A DNA stretch of 64,000 nucleotides from Bacteroidia bacterium (GCA_030430535.1 JAUIKY010000006.1:51759-115758), one strand, 5' to 3'; numbered from the stretch's first letter, positions 9,490 through 19,111 are shown. Notes: generated by a model not told the origin, from the sequence alone. Program-made: numbers and translations.

Positions 9490-10008
9490 ATGTTACCTAA
9501 ATTAATACTTACGGATATAGATGGAGTTTGGACAGATGCAGGAATGTACTATGATGAATTAGGCAATGAATTTAAAAAATTTAATACCTACGATAGCGCA
9601 GGTGTGTTGTTTTCTAAACAACTAGAAATACCCTGCGGAATACTTACTGGAGAAAATTCCAAAGCTGTAAAGAGAAGGGGAGAAAAATTAAATATGGACT
9701 ATATATTTTTAGGGGCTAAAGATAAGGTTAAAATTGTTGATAGTTTGATTAGAGATATAAACATTACATGGAAAGAGGTCGCATATATTGGTGACGATTT
9801 AAATGATTATAACTTACTACAAAAAGTAGGGTTAAGTGCTGCTCCGAATAGTGCCCCTGATTACATAAAAAAAATAGTTACTTGGGTGTTAAATAAAAAG
9901 GGAGGAGAGGGTGTTTTTAGGGAGTTTGTAGAAAAAATAATTGAAGAGAATAATATTAAGGTTGAAGAGTTGTTTTTTAAAAATAACAATGAGAAGATTA
10001 TACAGTAA
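9490..10008 (+). CDS. KdsC-like HAD phosphatase
   Basis: This 172-residue HAD hydrolase is of the small C0-type family that includes KdsC and Kdn-9-phosphate phosphatase. The nucleophile motif is LTDIDGVWTDAGM at residues 7-19 and the acidic motif IGDDLNDYNLL lies near 99-109. There is no cap domain, and length is typical. It follows the NeuB-like gene after six bases, so removal of phosphate from a freshly made nonulosonate phosphate is the natural inference. The C-terminus (about 150-172) is Asn/Glu-rich and probably flexible. Confidence 0.85.
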   Translation: MLPKLILTDIDGVWTDAGMYYDELGNEFKKFNTYDSAGVLFSKQLEIPCGILTGENSKAVKRRGEKLNMDYIFLGAKDKVKIVDSLIRDINITWKEVAYIGDDLNDYNLLQKVGLSAAPNSAPDYIKKIVTWVLNKKGGEGVFREFVEKIIEENNIKVEELFFKNNNEKIIQ

Positions 10009-10032
10009 AAATCATTTATTACTGATAATTGA

Positions 10033-11286
10033 ATGAAATATAAATCAAACAGGTTTGTGCATGTATGGGAGGATATATTGCAAATATGGTTTTCAGGGTA
10101 TCTAGAAATAGTGTCCCAGAAAAGAAGAGAACAAATATCACCTTTTTCTGTTAAAGATAAATGCTTAATAACACTTAAAGAATTTTTAAAAGATTTTATA
10201 AAGCTTTTTAAAAAAAACGCGATACCAGAAAATAAAATTTGGTGTTTTAGTATATCTTCAAACAATTATGAATCACTAAAACCAATAAAAGAGGCTTCTG
10301 ATGAAACTATTTTTGTCGGTCCGTATAGTTTTAAGGGTAGGCTCAAAAATGGCTTTTCCGTTAATTTTAGAAGAAAATTCTTTTTCAACCTCTTGTTTCC
10401 TGTTAACCTTTTAATCTATATTAGACTATCAAAGTCTAAAAACATTGGGCTTTACGATTTACTTTTTAAAACTAATGGTGTGTATGCAGAAAGCTTAAGG
10501 ATTATAAAAAAATTTAAACCTAAAGCAATCATTTTCGCTAATGATCATGAAATCGCCCCCAGAGGGATGTTATTGGCCGCTAAAAAATTAAATGTTCCAA
10601 CCTTTTACATTCAGCATGCCTCGGTGTCTAGTTATTTTCCTGTGCTAGATTTTGATTATGCTTTATTAGAAGGCCAAGATGCTAAAGATAAATATCTAAG
10701 CATTGGTTTAACGGACACTAAAATTTATTTAGTAGGGATGCCAAAATTTGATAAATATGCAGAATGCGTAAACAGAGGTAATGAAGTTAAGACTATAGGG
10801 GTAGCATATAACGCTATGGACAATATTGAATTAATAAAAAGAACGGTAGCTTCGTTGCAAAGTTGTTTTCCCAATATTAAATTCATTGTGCGTCCACATC
10901 CTTCAGATAATCGCGAATTAGATATAGCCAATGTAGAAAAATCTATACCACAAAAAGAGCCAGTTTTTACTTTTTTAAGCAATATAGATGCTTTAATAGC
11001 TGCAGATTCATCAATTCATTTAGAAGCGGTAATGTTAAATGTGTATTCAATGAGTTTTGGCTTTAACAACTCTGAATTTTTAGACTATTATGGTTTTGTT
11101 AGAAATGGTTTAATTAAACATTATTGTAGTTTAAATGATATAATAGAGGAAATAGAAAATATTAGAAATTGTAAACCAAATGTGCAAAATAAGGCAATGT
11201 ATTATAATGCATCCATTGGTCAGGAATTTTACGGTAAATCGGCACTGAAATGCTCTGAAATTATATTAAAAACATTAAAGGCTTAA
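10033..11286 (+). CDS. GT-B-fold glycosyltransferase-like protein, possible nonulosonate transferase
   Basis: I recognise only the general fold. The 417-residue soluble protein has features of GT-B proteins of the capsule/CDP-glycerol transferase and polysialyltransferase type: IIKKFKPKAIIFANDHE, LLAAKKLNVPTFYIQH, IKFIVRPHPSDNRE near residues 283-296, and IDALIAADSSIHLEA near 317-331. The RPHP plus SSIHLEA pair is common where a nucleotide-activated acidic sugar is bound. Its place immediately after the nonulosonate genes makes it a candidate transferase for that sugar. This is inference from context. The region is AT-rich compared with the flanking rml and ugd genes. Confidence 0.5.
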   Translation: MKYKSNRFVHVWEDILQIWFSGYLEIVSQKRREQISPFSVKDKCLITLKEFLKDFIKLFKKNAIPENKIWCFSISSNNYESLKPIKEASDETIFVGPYSFKGRLKNGFSVNFRRKFFFNLLFPVNLLIYIRLSKSKNIGLYDLLFKTNGVYAESLRIIKKFKPKAIIFANDHEIAPRGMLLAAKKLNVPTFYIQHASVSSYFPVLDFDYALLEGQDAKDKYLSIGLTDTKIYLVGMPKFDKYAECVNRGNEVKTIGVAYNAMDNIELIKRTVASLQSCFPNIKFIVRPHPSDNRELDIANVEKSIPQKEPVFTFLSNIDALIAADSSIHLEAVMLNVYSMSFGFNNSEFLDYYGFVRNGLIKHYCSLNDIIEEIENIRNCKPNVQNKAMYYNASIGQEFYGKSALKCSEIILKTLKA

Positions 11287-11290
11287 TATA

Positions 11291-12706
11291 TTGAAGAGTA
11301 AAATTTTAAGGAACTCAGGAATTTATAGCATTCTTAATCTATTCCAAAAGGGGATTAATTTTCTTTTGGTTCCAGTACTTACGGTATACTTAACCACCTT
11401 CGATTACGGTATCATATCCGTTGTGGCTTCTATAAACGCCTTTTTGAATGTTTTTTATCTCCTGTCTTTGAACGGGAGTTTAAACCGGTTTTATTACGAA
11501 TATAAAGACGATGAAGATAAAATTAATAGATTATTCGGTACTATTGTCATCTTTGTATTTGGAGTTAGTGTTTCTCTTACTCTTGTTTTACTTCTTACTC
11601 ATCAGTATGTGTTAAATCCCTTTCTAGATGAAATTAGTTTCTTCCCCTATATGCTGGTAGGCATGATAACGGCCTTGTTTAGTCCTGTTTTTACCATTTA
11701 CCAGAATACTTTACAAGCTAAACAAGACGGGAAGCAGTTTGGTAAAAACAATTTGCTGTTTTTTATTACAAATATTACTTTTTTGTTAATCAGCGTGATT
11801 GTTTTAGAGTTAGGTGCTCTAGGGGTTATTGGTGCTTTAGCCTTAACCAATTTTATATTTTTCATTTATACGTTAACCAAATTTGGTAAAGATATTAAGA
11901 TTGGAATCGATTGGCCGCTATTGAAACAATCGCTAATTTATGCCTTACCATTAGTGCCACATTCTTTATCTGGTGTGGTTACCAATGTTATTGACAGGTT
12001 GTTTGTAAATAAGTTATTATCTACATCTTTAACCGGAATATATAGTCTAGGTAGTACCTTTGGTTCTATTGTGTTCTTAATAGCCTCAGGGATCAATCAA
12101 GCCTTTGTGCCTTGGTTTAATGAGCAAGTCAAAGCAAATAATGTTAAAAATATTCCTGTTATAGCCAAACTACTTGTACTCTTTTATTGTTTTATAGCCT
12201 TAGGCTTGTCTTTTTTTGGAAAAGAAGTGATCACTTTTGTGACACCAGAGTCTTATCATCAAGCTTGGGTGGTGATTCCATTTATTGCTTTTGCCTTCGT
12301 ATATCACGGTGTGTATTATTTTTTCGCAGGATCACTTTTTTACGATATTCAGGGCAGAGGGACGAAAATTATTCCGATTTCTACAGTCTCGGCAGCCACT
12401 ATTAATATTGGTTTAAACATCCTTTTAATTCCCAAGCTAGGTATTATTGGCGCTGCGGTTTCTACCCTTCTAGCGAAGTTTATACTTTGTATTTCTTTAA
12501 AGTTTTTTTATAAAAAGTATTTAAATCTAAAATATCCGGAATTGTTTTTAATATTTGTACCCTTACTATTTTTTAGTGTTTCGCTTTTAAGTTTTTATAA
12601 TGGCGCTAACTTATTTATTAAGATAGTAATTTACCTTATGCTACTAGTAGCAGTAATTATAGGGCATAAATCAACAATAAAACAATTAAGGCAAAGAGGA
12701 ATTTAA
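11291..12706 (+). CDS. Wzx-like polysaccharide flippase
   Basis: This hydrophobic protein of 471 residues belongs to the MATE/MOP flippase superfamily (polysaccharide biosynthesis protein). It begins NSGIYSILNLFQKGINFLLV and continues with about a dozen predicted membrane helices. VPHSLSGVVTNVIDRLFVNK in the middle is the usual start of the second half. It would move the undecaprenyl-linked repeat unit across the inner membrane. The start is TTG at 11291, five bases after the previous stop, because family members begin at this point. Its TAA overlaps the ATG of the next gene by one base (TAATG). Confidence 0.9.
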   Translation: MKSKILRNSGIYSILNLFQKGINFLLVPVLTVYLTTFDYGIISVVASINAFLNVFYLLSLNGSLNRFYYEYKDDEDKINRLFGTIVIFVFGVSVSLTLVLLLTHQYVLNPFLDEISFFPYMLVGMITALFSPVFTIYQNTLQAKQDGKQFGKNNLLFFITNITFLLISVIVLELGALGVIGALALTNFIFFIYTLTKFGKDIKIGIDWPLLKQSLIYALPLVPHSLSGVVTNVIDRLFVNKLLSTSLTGIYSLGSTFGSIVFLIASGINQAFVPWFNEQVKANNVKNIPVIAKLLVLFYCFIALGLSFFGKEVITFVTPESYHQAWVVIPFIAFAFVYHGVYYFFAGSLFYDIQGRGTKIIPISTVSAATINIGLNILLIPKLGIIGAAVSTLLAKFILCISLKFFYKKYLNLKYPELFLIFVPLLFFSVSLLSFYNGANLFIKIVIYLMLLVAVIIGHKSTIKQLRQRGI

Positions 12707-13869
12707 TGAAACTTCTAATTGTTAATACTTTATATCACCCTTATAAAGTGGGCGGTGCTGAAATATCAGTACAAGCTTTAGCTGAAAAGCTAAAGAAACG
12801 TGGTGCTACGGTTGCCGTTTTAACTTTGGGAGAATCTGAAGGCAAGGAAGAGGTAAATGGAATAACAGTTTGGAGGTTAAAAATTGAAAATGTTTTTTGG
12901 CCATTTTCAGATGCTAAGCAGAGCACCTTGAATAAGGTGAAATGGCATTTTAACGATGTCTATAACAAAAGATACGACGCTAAGGTCACGACTATTTTAA
13001 ACAGTTTTAAGCCTCATGTGATGTTTACCAATAACCTTGGTGGTTTTTCTGTAAGATTATGGGATTTGGCCAAGTCAAAAAACATCAAAGTGGTTCATAC
13101 CATTAGAGATTATTACCTACAGTGCCCAAAAACAACCAAATTTAATGGAGAACATAATTGTGTGCAGCTTTGTACATCATGTAAACTGTATGCCATTAAA
13201 AAGAAAAAAGTATCAGCAGGGATTGACTATGTTGTTGGTATAAGTCGTTATGTACTGCAAGATCATTTAGAAAACGGCTATTTTCAGCAGGTTAAGAATA
13301 AGGTTATTTATAATGGATTTGTTTTTAATTACCAAGCTGAAAATTTTAAGTTGATGAATCCTAATGAAGTTGTTTTTGGATACATTGGTCAGATTAACAA
13401 GGAGAAGGGGGTTGAGTTCATGCTAGAAAGCTTTTCCAAAGTAAAGCATGATAATTGGAAACTTGTGATTGCTGGAAAAGTGGCCCCAGATTATTTGCAG
13501 ACCTTAAAAGCTATAAATAATTCGGTAAAAATTGAATATTTAGGATATACAGACAGCTCTGAATTTTATAAGAAAATAGATGTATTAATAGTGCCTTCTT
13601 TATGGCATGAGCCGTTTGGAAGAGTCGTCCTAGAAGGAATTATTAGTAATAAAATGGTTATTTCCAGCAAAAATGGAGGTATTAAGGAAATCATGAATCA
13701 AAATCCAGAACTAACATTTAATACCCATCGCGATGAATTGACGAGGCTCATAGATCGTATCATCGAAAACAAACACAAACTGTCATTTATTAATAATAAA
13801 GAATTCATGGAGAAGTTTAATCTTGAAAGTACGGCTTTAGAATACTATAATTTATTTTCAGAAATTTAA
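12706..13869 (+). CDS. glycosyltransferase family 4 protein
   Basis: The 387-residue GT-B enzyme shows the N-terminal YHPYKVGGAEISVQALAE motif, HTIRDYYLQCP in the acceptor domain, and the C-terminal donor-binding segment VPSLWHEPFGRVVLEG near 297-312, which carries the EPFGxVxxE motif of GT4. It is cytoplasmic or membrane-associated and probably adds one sugar of the lipid-linked repeat unit. The acceptor and donor sugar cannot be read from the sequence. Its start overlaps the flippase stop by one base. Confidence 0.88.
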   Translation: MKLLIVNTLYHPYKVGGAEISVQALAEKLKKRGATVAVLTLGESEGKEEVNGITVWRLKIENVFWPFSDAKQSTLNKVKWHFNDVYNKRYDAKVTTILNSFKPHVMFTNNLGGFSVRLWDLAKSKNIKVVHTIRDYYLQCPKTTKFNGEHNCVQLCTSCKLYAIKKKKVSAGIDYVVGISRYVLQDHLENGYFQQVKNKVIYNGFVFNYQAENFKLMNPNEVVFGYIGQINKEKGVEFMLESFSKVKHDNWKLVIAGKVAPDYLQTLKAINNSVKIEYLGYTDSSEFYKKIDVLIVPSLWHEPFGRVVLEGIISNKMVISSKNGGIKEIMNQNPELTFNTHRDELTRLIDRIIENKHKLSFINNKEFMEKFNLESTALEYYNLFSEI

Positions 13870-13874
13870 AAAAC

Positions 13875-14432
13875 ATGTTATTTAATTCTATTGCCTATTT
13901 AATTTATTTTCCTGTTGTTGTAGCCGTTTATTTTATGACACCGGCTAAGTACAGGTACATTTGTTTGCTCATTTCTAGTTTTTGTTTTTATATGAGCTGG
14001 AGTCCAAAGTATACCATTTTAATGTTTTTTTCTACGCTAGTTACTTATTTAAGTGGTGTTTTAATTCAACTTTCTAACCTGAAGGGAAATCTACAAAAAA
14101 AGGAATTTGAGAAAAAATTATGGGTCGCACTTAGTTTTACAATAAACTTAGCCATACTCTTCTTCTTTAAGTATTTCAACTTTATCAATGAATCGTTTAC
14201 CAGTGTTTTTAATCATTTCGGAGTGAATTGGTGGGTTCCTAATTTTCATGTATTGCTCCCCGTAGGTATATCGTTCTACACTTTTCAGGCTTTAAGCTAC
14301 ACCATGGATGTATATCGAGAAGATATTAAAGCAGAACATAATTTTGTGATAATTGACTTAAAAGATGAAACTGTTTTTGATGCTTTTAATGTTGATACAC
14401 ATGGAGATAATACATTAACTATTAGAAAATAA
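13875..14432 (+). pseudogene. MBOAT O-acyltransferase, N-terminal fragment with a foreign tail
   Basis: Residues 1 to about 155 match the start of MBOAT membrane O-acyltransferases (AlgI-like): FNSIAYLIYFPVVVAVYF, FCFYMSWSPKYTILM, FFKYFNF and LPVGISFYTFQALSYTMDVY. Full-length proteins have about 470-480 residues with the catalytic His much later. Here homology stops just after YREDIKAEHNF and is replaced by a 28-residue soluble tail ending in HGDNTLTIRK. The reading frame is intact, so this looks like a deletion or recombination that joined the 5' end of one gene to the 3' end of another. Acyltransferase activity is very unlikely because the active-site half is missing. Confidence 0.75.
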
Positions 14433-14440
14433 CCATATTA

Positions 14441-15610
14441 GTGAAATTAAGTTTTAATAAAATATTTTTTATATTCCTTGTATTGCAAATTTTTGCAGTA
14501 CAAGGCATTATTACATTTAATATTTTTAATTGGCTTGGTAACTGGCAGCTAAAATCATTTGTGCATTTAGCGAGTGTTTTTTTTACATTATTTGTTGTTT
14601 TGCTTTACAGGCTTAATAGAGGAACAATTAATTTATCTCTGTCAGATATTTTATTAATAGGCTATTCAATAATTTGTGTTATCGTTTTATCCTTTAATGC
14701 AAGTGATTTAGAATCTGCTGTAATAGCCTTTCGAGAAGTATTGCTTGTTGGGCTTATAATATTTGCTTATCAACAAATACAAATACCCCTAAATTATTGG
14801 GATAAGATATTAAAATTGCTTTACATTTTAGTAGTAGCAAATTTATTCTTCATAGTTTTAACACATATACTTGGCCCTGAAGATTATATGAAATTACTTA
14901 CTGGTAGGTACAAATGGGGTAATGACACAGAGTATAAGTTTAAAATAAGTAGTTTTTTATATTTTTGGAGGTCACCGGGCTTAATTGGTAGCCCTGGAAA
15001 TGTTGGTTATTTTGGATTACTTACTTACCTACTTTTTGATCAAAATGAAAAATATAAAAAGAAAGTTGTTTTACCAATCATACTTGCAATAGCTGGTTTT
15101 GTAAGAAGTGTGTATGTAGTATTAGTAATTTATTGGGTTTTAAAGTTTTTTCTAACCCAAAAAAACTTAAGAATAATAAAACAGGCCTTTCCTTATTTTA
15201 TCCCCGTATTTTTAATAGTAGGTTATTTTTTATACGCAAAGGGGGTTTTAGACTTAACCTCCCTTTTTATGAGGATAGATCACTGGGTGAACGATATTAC
15301 TGTTGACTATAATGTTTTTTTAGGTTTGTCAATTGGTGAAGCTGGTGGAGCAGTAAGGGGGGATGGATTCATAGCGACATTGGATAATTATTGGTTACTT
15401 ATGTTAATTTCTACGGGGTTTGTAGGTGTCGTTTTGTTGATTATATTTTTATATGACAAGTCATCAGGAAACATAAAGCTTAGATATGCATTGATAGGGT
15501 TTTTATTTGCAGGGTTGTTCGTTACGCTTACACAAGGAATTTCATTTTTGGTGCTGTTTCCTATGTTATTTTTAAAGATAAATAACCTCAATGTTAATCA
15601 AAGTGAGTAA
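14441..15610 (+). CDS. multi-spanning membrane protein, candidate Wzy polymerase
   Basis: This 389-residue protein has around ten hydrophobic segments and one larger polar loop near residues 150-190 (containing RYKWGNDTEYKF and FWRSPGLIGSPGNVGYFG). Such topology and the RSPG...GN.G loop motif are typical of O-antigen polymerases and EpsG/Wzy-like proteins, which are poorly conserved. The start is GTG at 14441, eight bases after the broken MBOAT gene. It overlaps the next gene by 20 bases. Together with the O-antigen ligase-family protein downstream it gives the locus two candidates for polymerase or ligase; this one fits the polymerase better. Confidence 0.6.
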   Translation: MKLSFNKIFFIFLVLQIFAVQGIITFNIFNWLGNWQLKSFVHLASVFFTLFVVLLYRLNRGTINLSLSDILLIGYSIICVIVLSFNASDLESAVIAFREVLLVGLIIFAYQQIQIPLNYWDKILKLLYILVVANLFFIVLTHILGPEDYMKLLTGRYKWGNDTEYKFKISSFLYFWRSPGLIGSPGNVGYFGLLTYLLFDQNEKYKKKVVLPIILAIAGFVRSVYVVLVIYWVLKFFLTQKNLRIIKQAFPYFIPVFLIVGYFLYAKGVLDLTSLFMRIDHWVNDITVDYNVFLGLSIGEAGGAVRGDGFIATLDNYWLLMLISTGFVGVVLLIIFLYDKSSGNIKLRYALIGFLFAGLFVTLTQGISFLVLFPMLFLKINNLNVNQSE

Positions 15611-16934
15611 ATCAGGTCTTAATAAGTGGTTTATATGGGTAACCTACATTCTTGCGTTGTTTCCCATTCTTACATTCGGTTTGAGGTCTGTGGCTCTTGC
15701 TATTTGGAGTCTATTAGGGCTTTTAAATTTTATTATAAATAATACAGCAAAAAGTCAAGCTAAAAAAAATCTTCGATACTTGGTAATTGGTATAGCCCCA
15801 TTTGTGTTTTTGGTCTTCTCTTTGTTTTATTCAGATAATTATGATTGGGGCGTTAGAAGGCTAATACAAATGTTACCACTTTTAATTTTTCCAATCATTT
15901 TTTATTTGAATCGAGATGTTATTGATAAGGCGTTTAAGGATAAGATTTTGTGGTGTTTTTCGATTTCTGTTATGATATTGGTTTTTTACCAAATGGGCTA
16001 TACAGTTTATAATTTAGACTTCTTTCTAGGGGATTTAACAGAAACTGAAATCATAAGAAATAGATTGTCTAGTCAAGATGTTTTGAATCAAGATGTGGTG
16101 TCGGGTATTAAAACTAGGCGGTATAGAAGTGCTTTATTAGATATAACAGATACGCACTTTACTTATCAGGGGCTTTGGGTTATATTCTGTGTGTTTTTTA
16201 TGATTAATAAAGCTTTTAGGTTTATAAAACGAAAAAATATTAAAGGTTATCTTCTGTTAGTAGTATCTATGTTATTAATCGCTTGGCTATTTATGATTTC
16301 CAGCAGAATGCCAATTTTGGCCATGTTTGTTGCTACTTTTTATGTGCTATTTGTTATACGAAAAATTAAAATGAAGCATCGAATCGCTTTATTTGGGGCT
16401 TGTACTTCGTTTTTAGTCTTAGCCTACTTTGTTTTCACACCGTTAAGAGTAAGAGTTAACGAAATCATTAATACAAAATTTGATTTTCCTAGTGAAACTA
16501 AAACGGAATATAATTATGATTCAATAAATGTGAGACATGGTATTTATGCTTGTGCCGCTCATATTTTGAAAGAAAATCCTTGGTTTGGTGTTGGTGTTGG
16601 CGATTCCCAAGATGTTCTAAATGCCTGTTATAATGATAAAATTGGAGCTAAAATTTACACTTGGATGGATTATAACACCCATAACCAGTATTTATTCTTT
16701 GCTGTGGCTTCGGGTATGTTTAGCCTATTATTCTATTTGTTATTTTTATATTTGCAGCATAAAGAAGCTTTAAAATATAAAAATGTATTGTATTTATATT
16801 TTATTATCGTTGTGGCTCTTATTTCTTTAACTGAGAATATTTTGTCAAGATCAGACGGAGTAATGTTTTTTACTTTTTTTAGCAGTCTTTTTTTGTTTAA
16901 TAATAGAGATATAAAATTGCATGATAATTATTAA
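15591..16934 (+). CDS. O-antigen ligase family membrane protein
   Basis: This 447-residue protein with about twelve membrane helices has the features of the Wzy_C/WaaL family (PF04932-type). There is a helix pair with SSRMPILAMF near residues 235-245. The periplasmic loop carries NVRHGIYACAAHILKENPWFG near 306-326 and a later NTHNQYLFFA near 362-371. The R...GVGxG...HNxYL pattern is that of proteins that ligate or polymerise undecaprenyl-linked glycans. It overlaps both neighbours (20 bases upstream, 14 downstream). WaaL and Wzy cannot be told apart with certainty from sequence; ligase is my preferred call. Confidence 0.75.
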   Translation: MLIKVSKSGLNKWFIWVTYILALFPILTFGLRSVALAIWSLLGLLNFIINNTAKSQAKKNLRYLVIGIAPFVFLVFSLFYSDNYDWGVRRLIQMLPLLIFPIIFYLNRDVIDKAFKDKILWCFSISVMILVFYQMGYTVYNLDFFLGDLTETEIIRNRLSSQDVLNQDVVSGIKTRRYRSALLDITDTHFTYQGLWVIFCVFFMINKAFRFIKRKNIKGYLLLVVSMLLIAWLFMISSRMPILAMFVATFYVLFVIRKIKMKHRIALFGACTSFLVLAYFVFTPLRVRVNEIINTKFDFPSETKTEYNYDSINVRHGIYACAAHILKENPWFGVGVGDSQDVLNACYNDKIGAKIYTWMDYNTHNQYLFFAVASGMFSLLFYLLFLYLQHKEALKYKNVLYLYFIIVVALISLTENILSRSDGVMFFTFFSSLFLFNNRDIKLHDNY

Positions 16935-17961
16935 TGCCAGATTCCTAACTCAGCCCCTAACTGGGGTTCAGCGTTTTGCTATTGAAATATCTAAACAAGT
17001 AAAAAAGCAGTTGGGGGATAGGGTTCGTTTTGTTTCCTGTCCTGATGTTTTACACAACGCATTATTCGATGAGCTCGACGCTATGGTTATTGGCACCAAA
17101 AAAGGCCATTTATGGGAACAAATCGACTTGTATCGTTTTTTATTAAAAAACAATAAACCACTCTTAGTTTCATTTGGCTATACAGGGCCACTTTTCTATA
17201 AAAACCAAATCGTTTCCATACATGATGTTGCTTTTATCTATTACAAAGAAACCTTTTCCAAATCATTTGCTCTTGCCTATAACTTTTTAGTGCCTAGAAT
17301 AGCAAAAAGATGCCAGCATGTATTTACAGTAAGTGAATCGGCTAAAAAAGAAGTGTGTAAAGAGTTAGAAATAGCTGCTGATAAAGTAACGGTTGTATAC
17401 AACGGAATCTCTGAAACGTTTACAAAAAGCACACCTGCAGAGCTTCCTGAAAAGAATAATAGGTCTTATGTTTTAACCGTTTCTTCGCATCACCCTAGAA
17501 AAAATTATGCCCGACTTATCGAGGCCTTTAATAGCTTAAATAATAAGGAGGTTGATTTATATATTATTGGAAATGTAGTTGGGCACTTTACTACAGACGA
17601 GAAGGTTCAACCTAATGATAACGTAAAGTTTTTAAAGCACATTACCGACGAACAATTAGTAGCTTATTATAAAAATGCTTCGCTTTTTGTGTTTCCTAGT
17701 TTGTACGAAGGATTTGGTATTCCTGTGATTGAGGCCATGAGCCAAAATATTCCTTGTGTGCTTTCTGATATTCCAGTTTTTAGAGAAATTGGTGATGATT
17801 CAGTAATTTATGTTAACCCAAATGCGGTTGATTCTATCCGAAATGGGATTATTAAAGGGCTGGAGTTGACAAGTAGATCTATCGTTTATCCTAAATTAAA
17901 TAAATTTACGTGGTTTAATAGTGCTCAAGAGGTGATACGAATAATTGAAAAATATAACTAA
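16921..17961 (+). CDS. glycosyltransferase family 4 (mannosyltransferase-like)
   Basis: The 346-residue GT-B protein opens with INARFLTQPLTGVQRFAIEI, the TGVQRxxxE signature of a well-defined GT4 group. It then has SIHDVAFIYYKETFSK near 99-114, VSSHHPRKNYARLIEAF near 184-200 and FPSLYEGFGIPVIEAMS near 258-274, the donor-binding EGFGxPxxEAM motif. Members often transfer mannose or rhamnose, but the donor here is unknown. It overlaps the ligase-family gene by 14 bases. Confidence 0.9.
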   Translation: MIIINARFLTQPLTGVQRFAIEISKQVKKQLGDRVRFVSCPDVLHNALFDELDAMVIGTKKGHLWEQIDLYRFLLKNNKPLLVSFGYTGPLFYKNQIVSIHDVAFIYYKETFSKSFALAYNFLVPRIAKRCQHVFTVSESAKKEVCKELEIAADKVTVVYNGISETFTKSTPAELPEKNNRSYVLTVSSHHPRKNYARLIEAFNSLNNKEVDLYIIGNVVGHFTTDEKVQPNDNVKFLKHITDEQLVAYYKNASLFVFPSLYEGFGIPVIEAMSQNIPCVLSDIPVFREIGDDSVIYVNPNAVDSIRNGIIKGLELTSRSIVYPKLNKFTWFNSAQEVIRIIEKYN

Positions 17962-17968
17962 CGCTATA

Positions 17969-19105
17969 ATGAAGATAAAGGTTTTACATGTATTGCATGC
18001 AGTTGGTGGAGTTGACGTTTATTTGAGGTTGTTAATAGAAGCGATAGACCACAGAAAATTTGAACTTGTTATAGTAAAAGGTATTAATGATAACAGTAAG
18101 CCTTATATGAAGCCGTGTGGAGATTTGGTTAAAACATATGAGTTACCTATTGATAGAGAAATTAATTTGATTAACGATTTAAAATCAATTAATAAGGTTG
18201 TAAAAATTCTTCGAAATGAAAAACCAAATGTTGTTCATGCCCATAGTGCCAAAGGAGGTATTATAGCCAGAACAGCTAGTATTTTATACAAAGTTAACGT
18301 TTTACACACGCCGCATGCCTACTCGTACCTAAGCACCGAAAGTGTTTTTAAGAGAGCACTTTTTTTAAGAATTGAACGCTTTTACAAAAACATTAATTCA
18401 ACTTTACTAGCAACTTCACAATCAGAATTGAGTAGAGGGGTATTAGAGGTAAAGTACAAAAAAGAAAAGGCAATTTTATTTGCTAATTCGATAAAAAAAA
18501 TAGAAAGCTCACAAAATTTAACCCAAGAAAAAACATGGCCCGATAACTACATATGTTCGGTAGGTAGACCTTGTTATCAAAAAAATATCGAACTGATGGT
18601 TGAAATAATCAACCAAGTGAAAAAGCAAAATGAAGATATCCATCTAGTTTTAATGGGAGTGGGTTTTCATTCTCCTAATCTAAGTGCTGTAAAGCTAAGA
18701 ATAAAGGAAAAAAAGCTGGAGGAAAATATCACCATGTTGGAATGGACTTCAAGAGAAGAGATTTTCAGCATTATATCAAAATCAAAATTATACATAAGTA
18801 CTTCTAGATATGAAGGCTTACCATATTCTATGATAGAAACCTTGGCATTAGGAAAGCCTATCGTTGCTACAGATTGTGATGGGAACAGAGACCTAGTAAT
18901 AAATAATTATAATGGATATCTAATAAAAGAAAATCAAACCCTAGAGATGCCGAAAAGAGTCTTAGATATTTTAGAAGATATAAGTCTACAAGAAAAAATG
19001 GGATTAAATTCATTTAACATTTTTTTGGATAATTTTGAGATTTCTAAAAACATAAAAAAATTAGAATCAATTTATTTGAGTAACAGTAAGTCTTTTCTAA
19101 ATTAA
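17969..19105 (+). CDS. glycosyltransferase family 4 protein
   Basis: This 378-residue protein begins MKIKVLHVLHAVGGVDVYLR, and has HAHSAKGGIIARTA and LHTPHAYSYLS in the N-terminal domain. STSRYEGLPYSMIETLALGK near 278-297 is the donor-binding EGLPxSxxEAL-type motif. I chose the ATG at 17969, seven bases after the previous stop, over an upstream TTG at 17945 inside the preceding gene. It probably transfers a sugar within the repeat unit. This is the last gene of the AT-rich variable segment before the conserved UDP-sugar genes. Confidence 0.88.
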   Translation: MKIKVLHVLHAVGGVDVYLRLLIEAIDHRKFELVIVKGINDNSKPYMKPCGDLVKTYELPIDREINLINDLKSINKVVKILRNEKPNVVHAHSAKGGIIARTASILYKVNVLHTPHAYSYLSTESVFKRALFLRIERFYKNINSTLLATSQSELSRGVLEVKYKKEKAILFANSIKKIESSQNLTQEKTWPDNYICSVGRPCYQKNIELMVEIINQVKKQNEDIHLVLMGVGFHSPNLSAVKLRIKEKKLEENITMLEWTSREEIFSIISKSKLYISTSRYEGLPYSMIETLALGKPIVATDCDGNRDLVINNYNGYLIKENQTLEMPKRVLDILEDISLQEKMGLNSFNIFLDNFEISKNIKKLESIYLSNSKSFLN

Positions 19106-19111
19106 ATAAAA

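Noticed and set aside
13875..14432. Complete small acyltransferase
   Set aside because: The MBOAT catalytic half is missing and the last 28 residues do not belong to the family.
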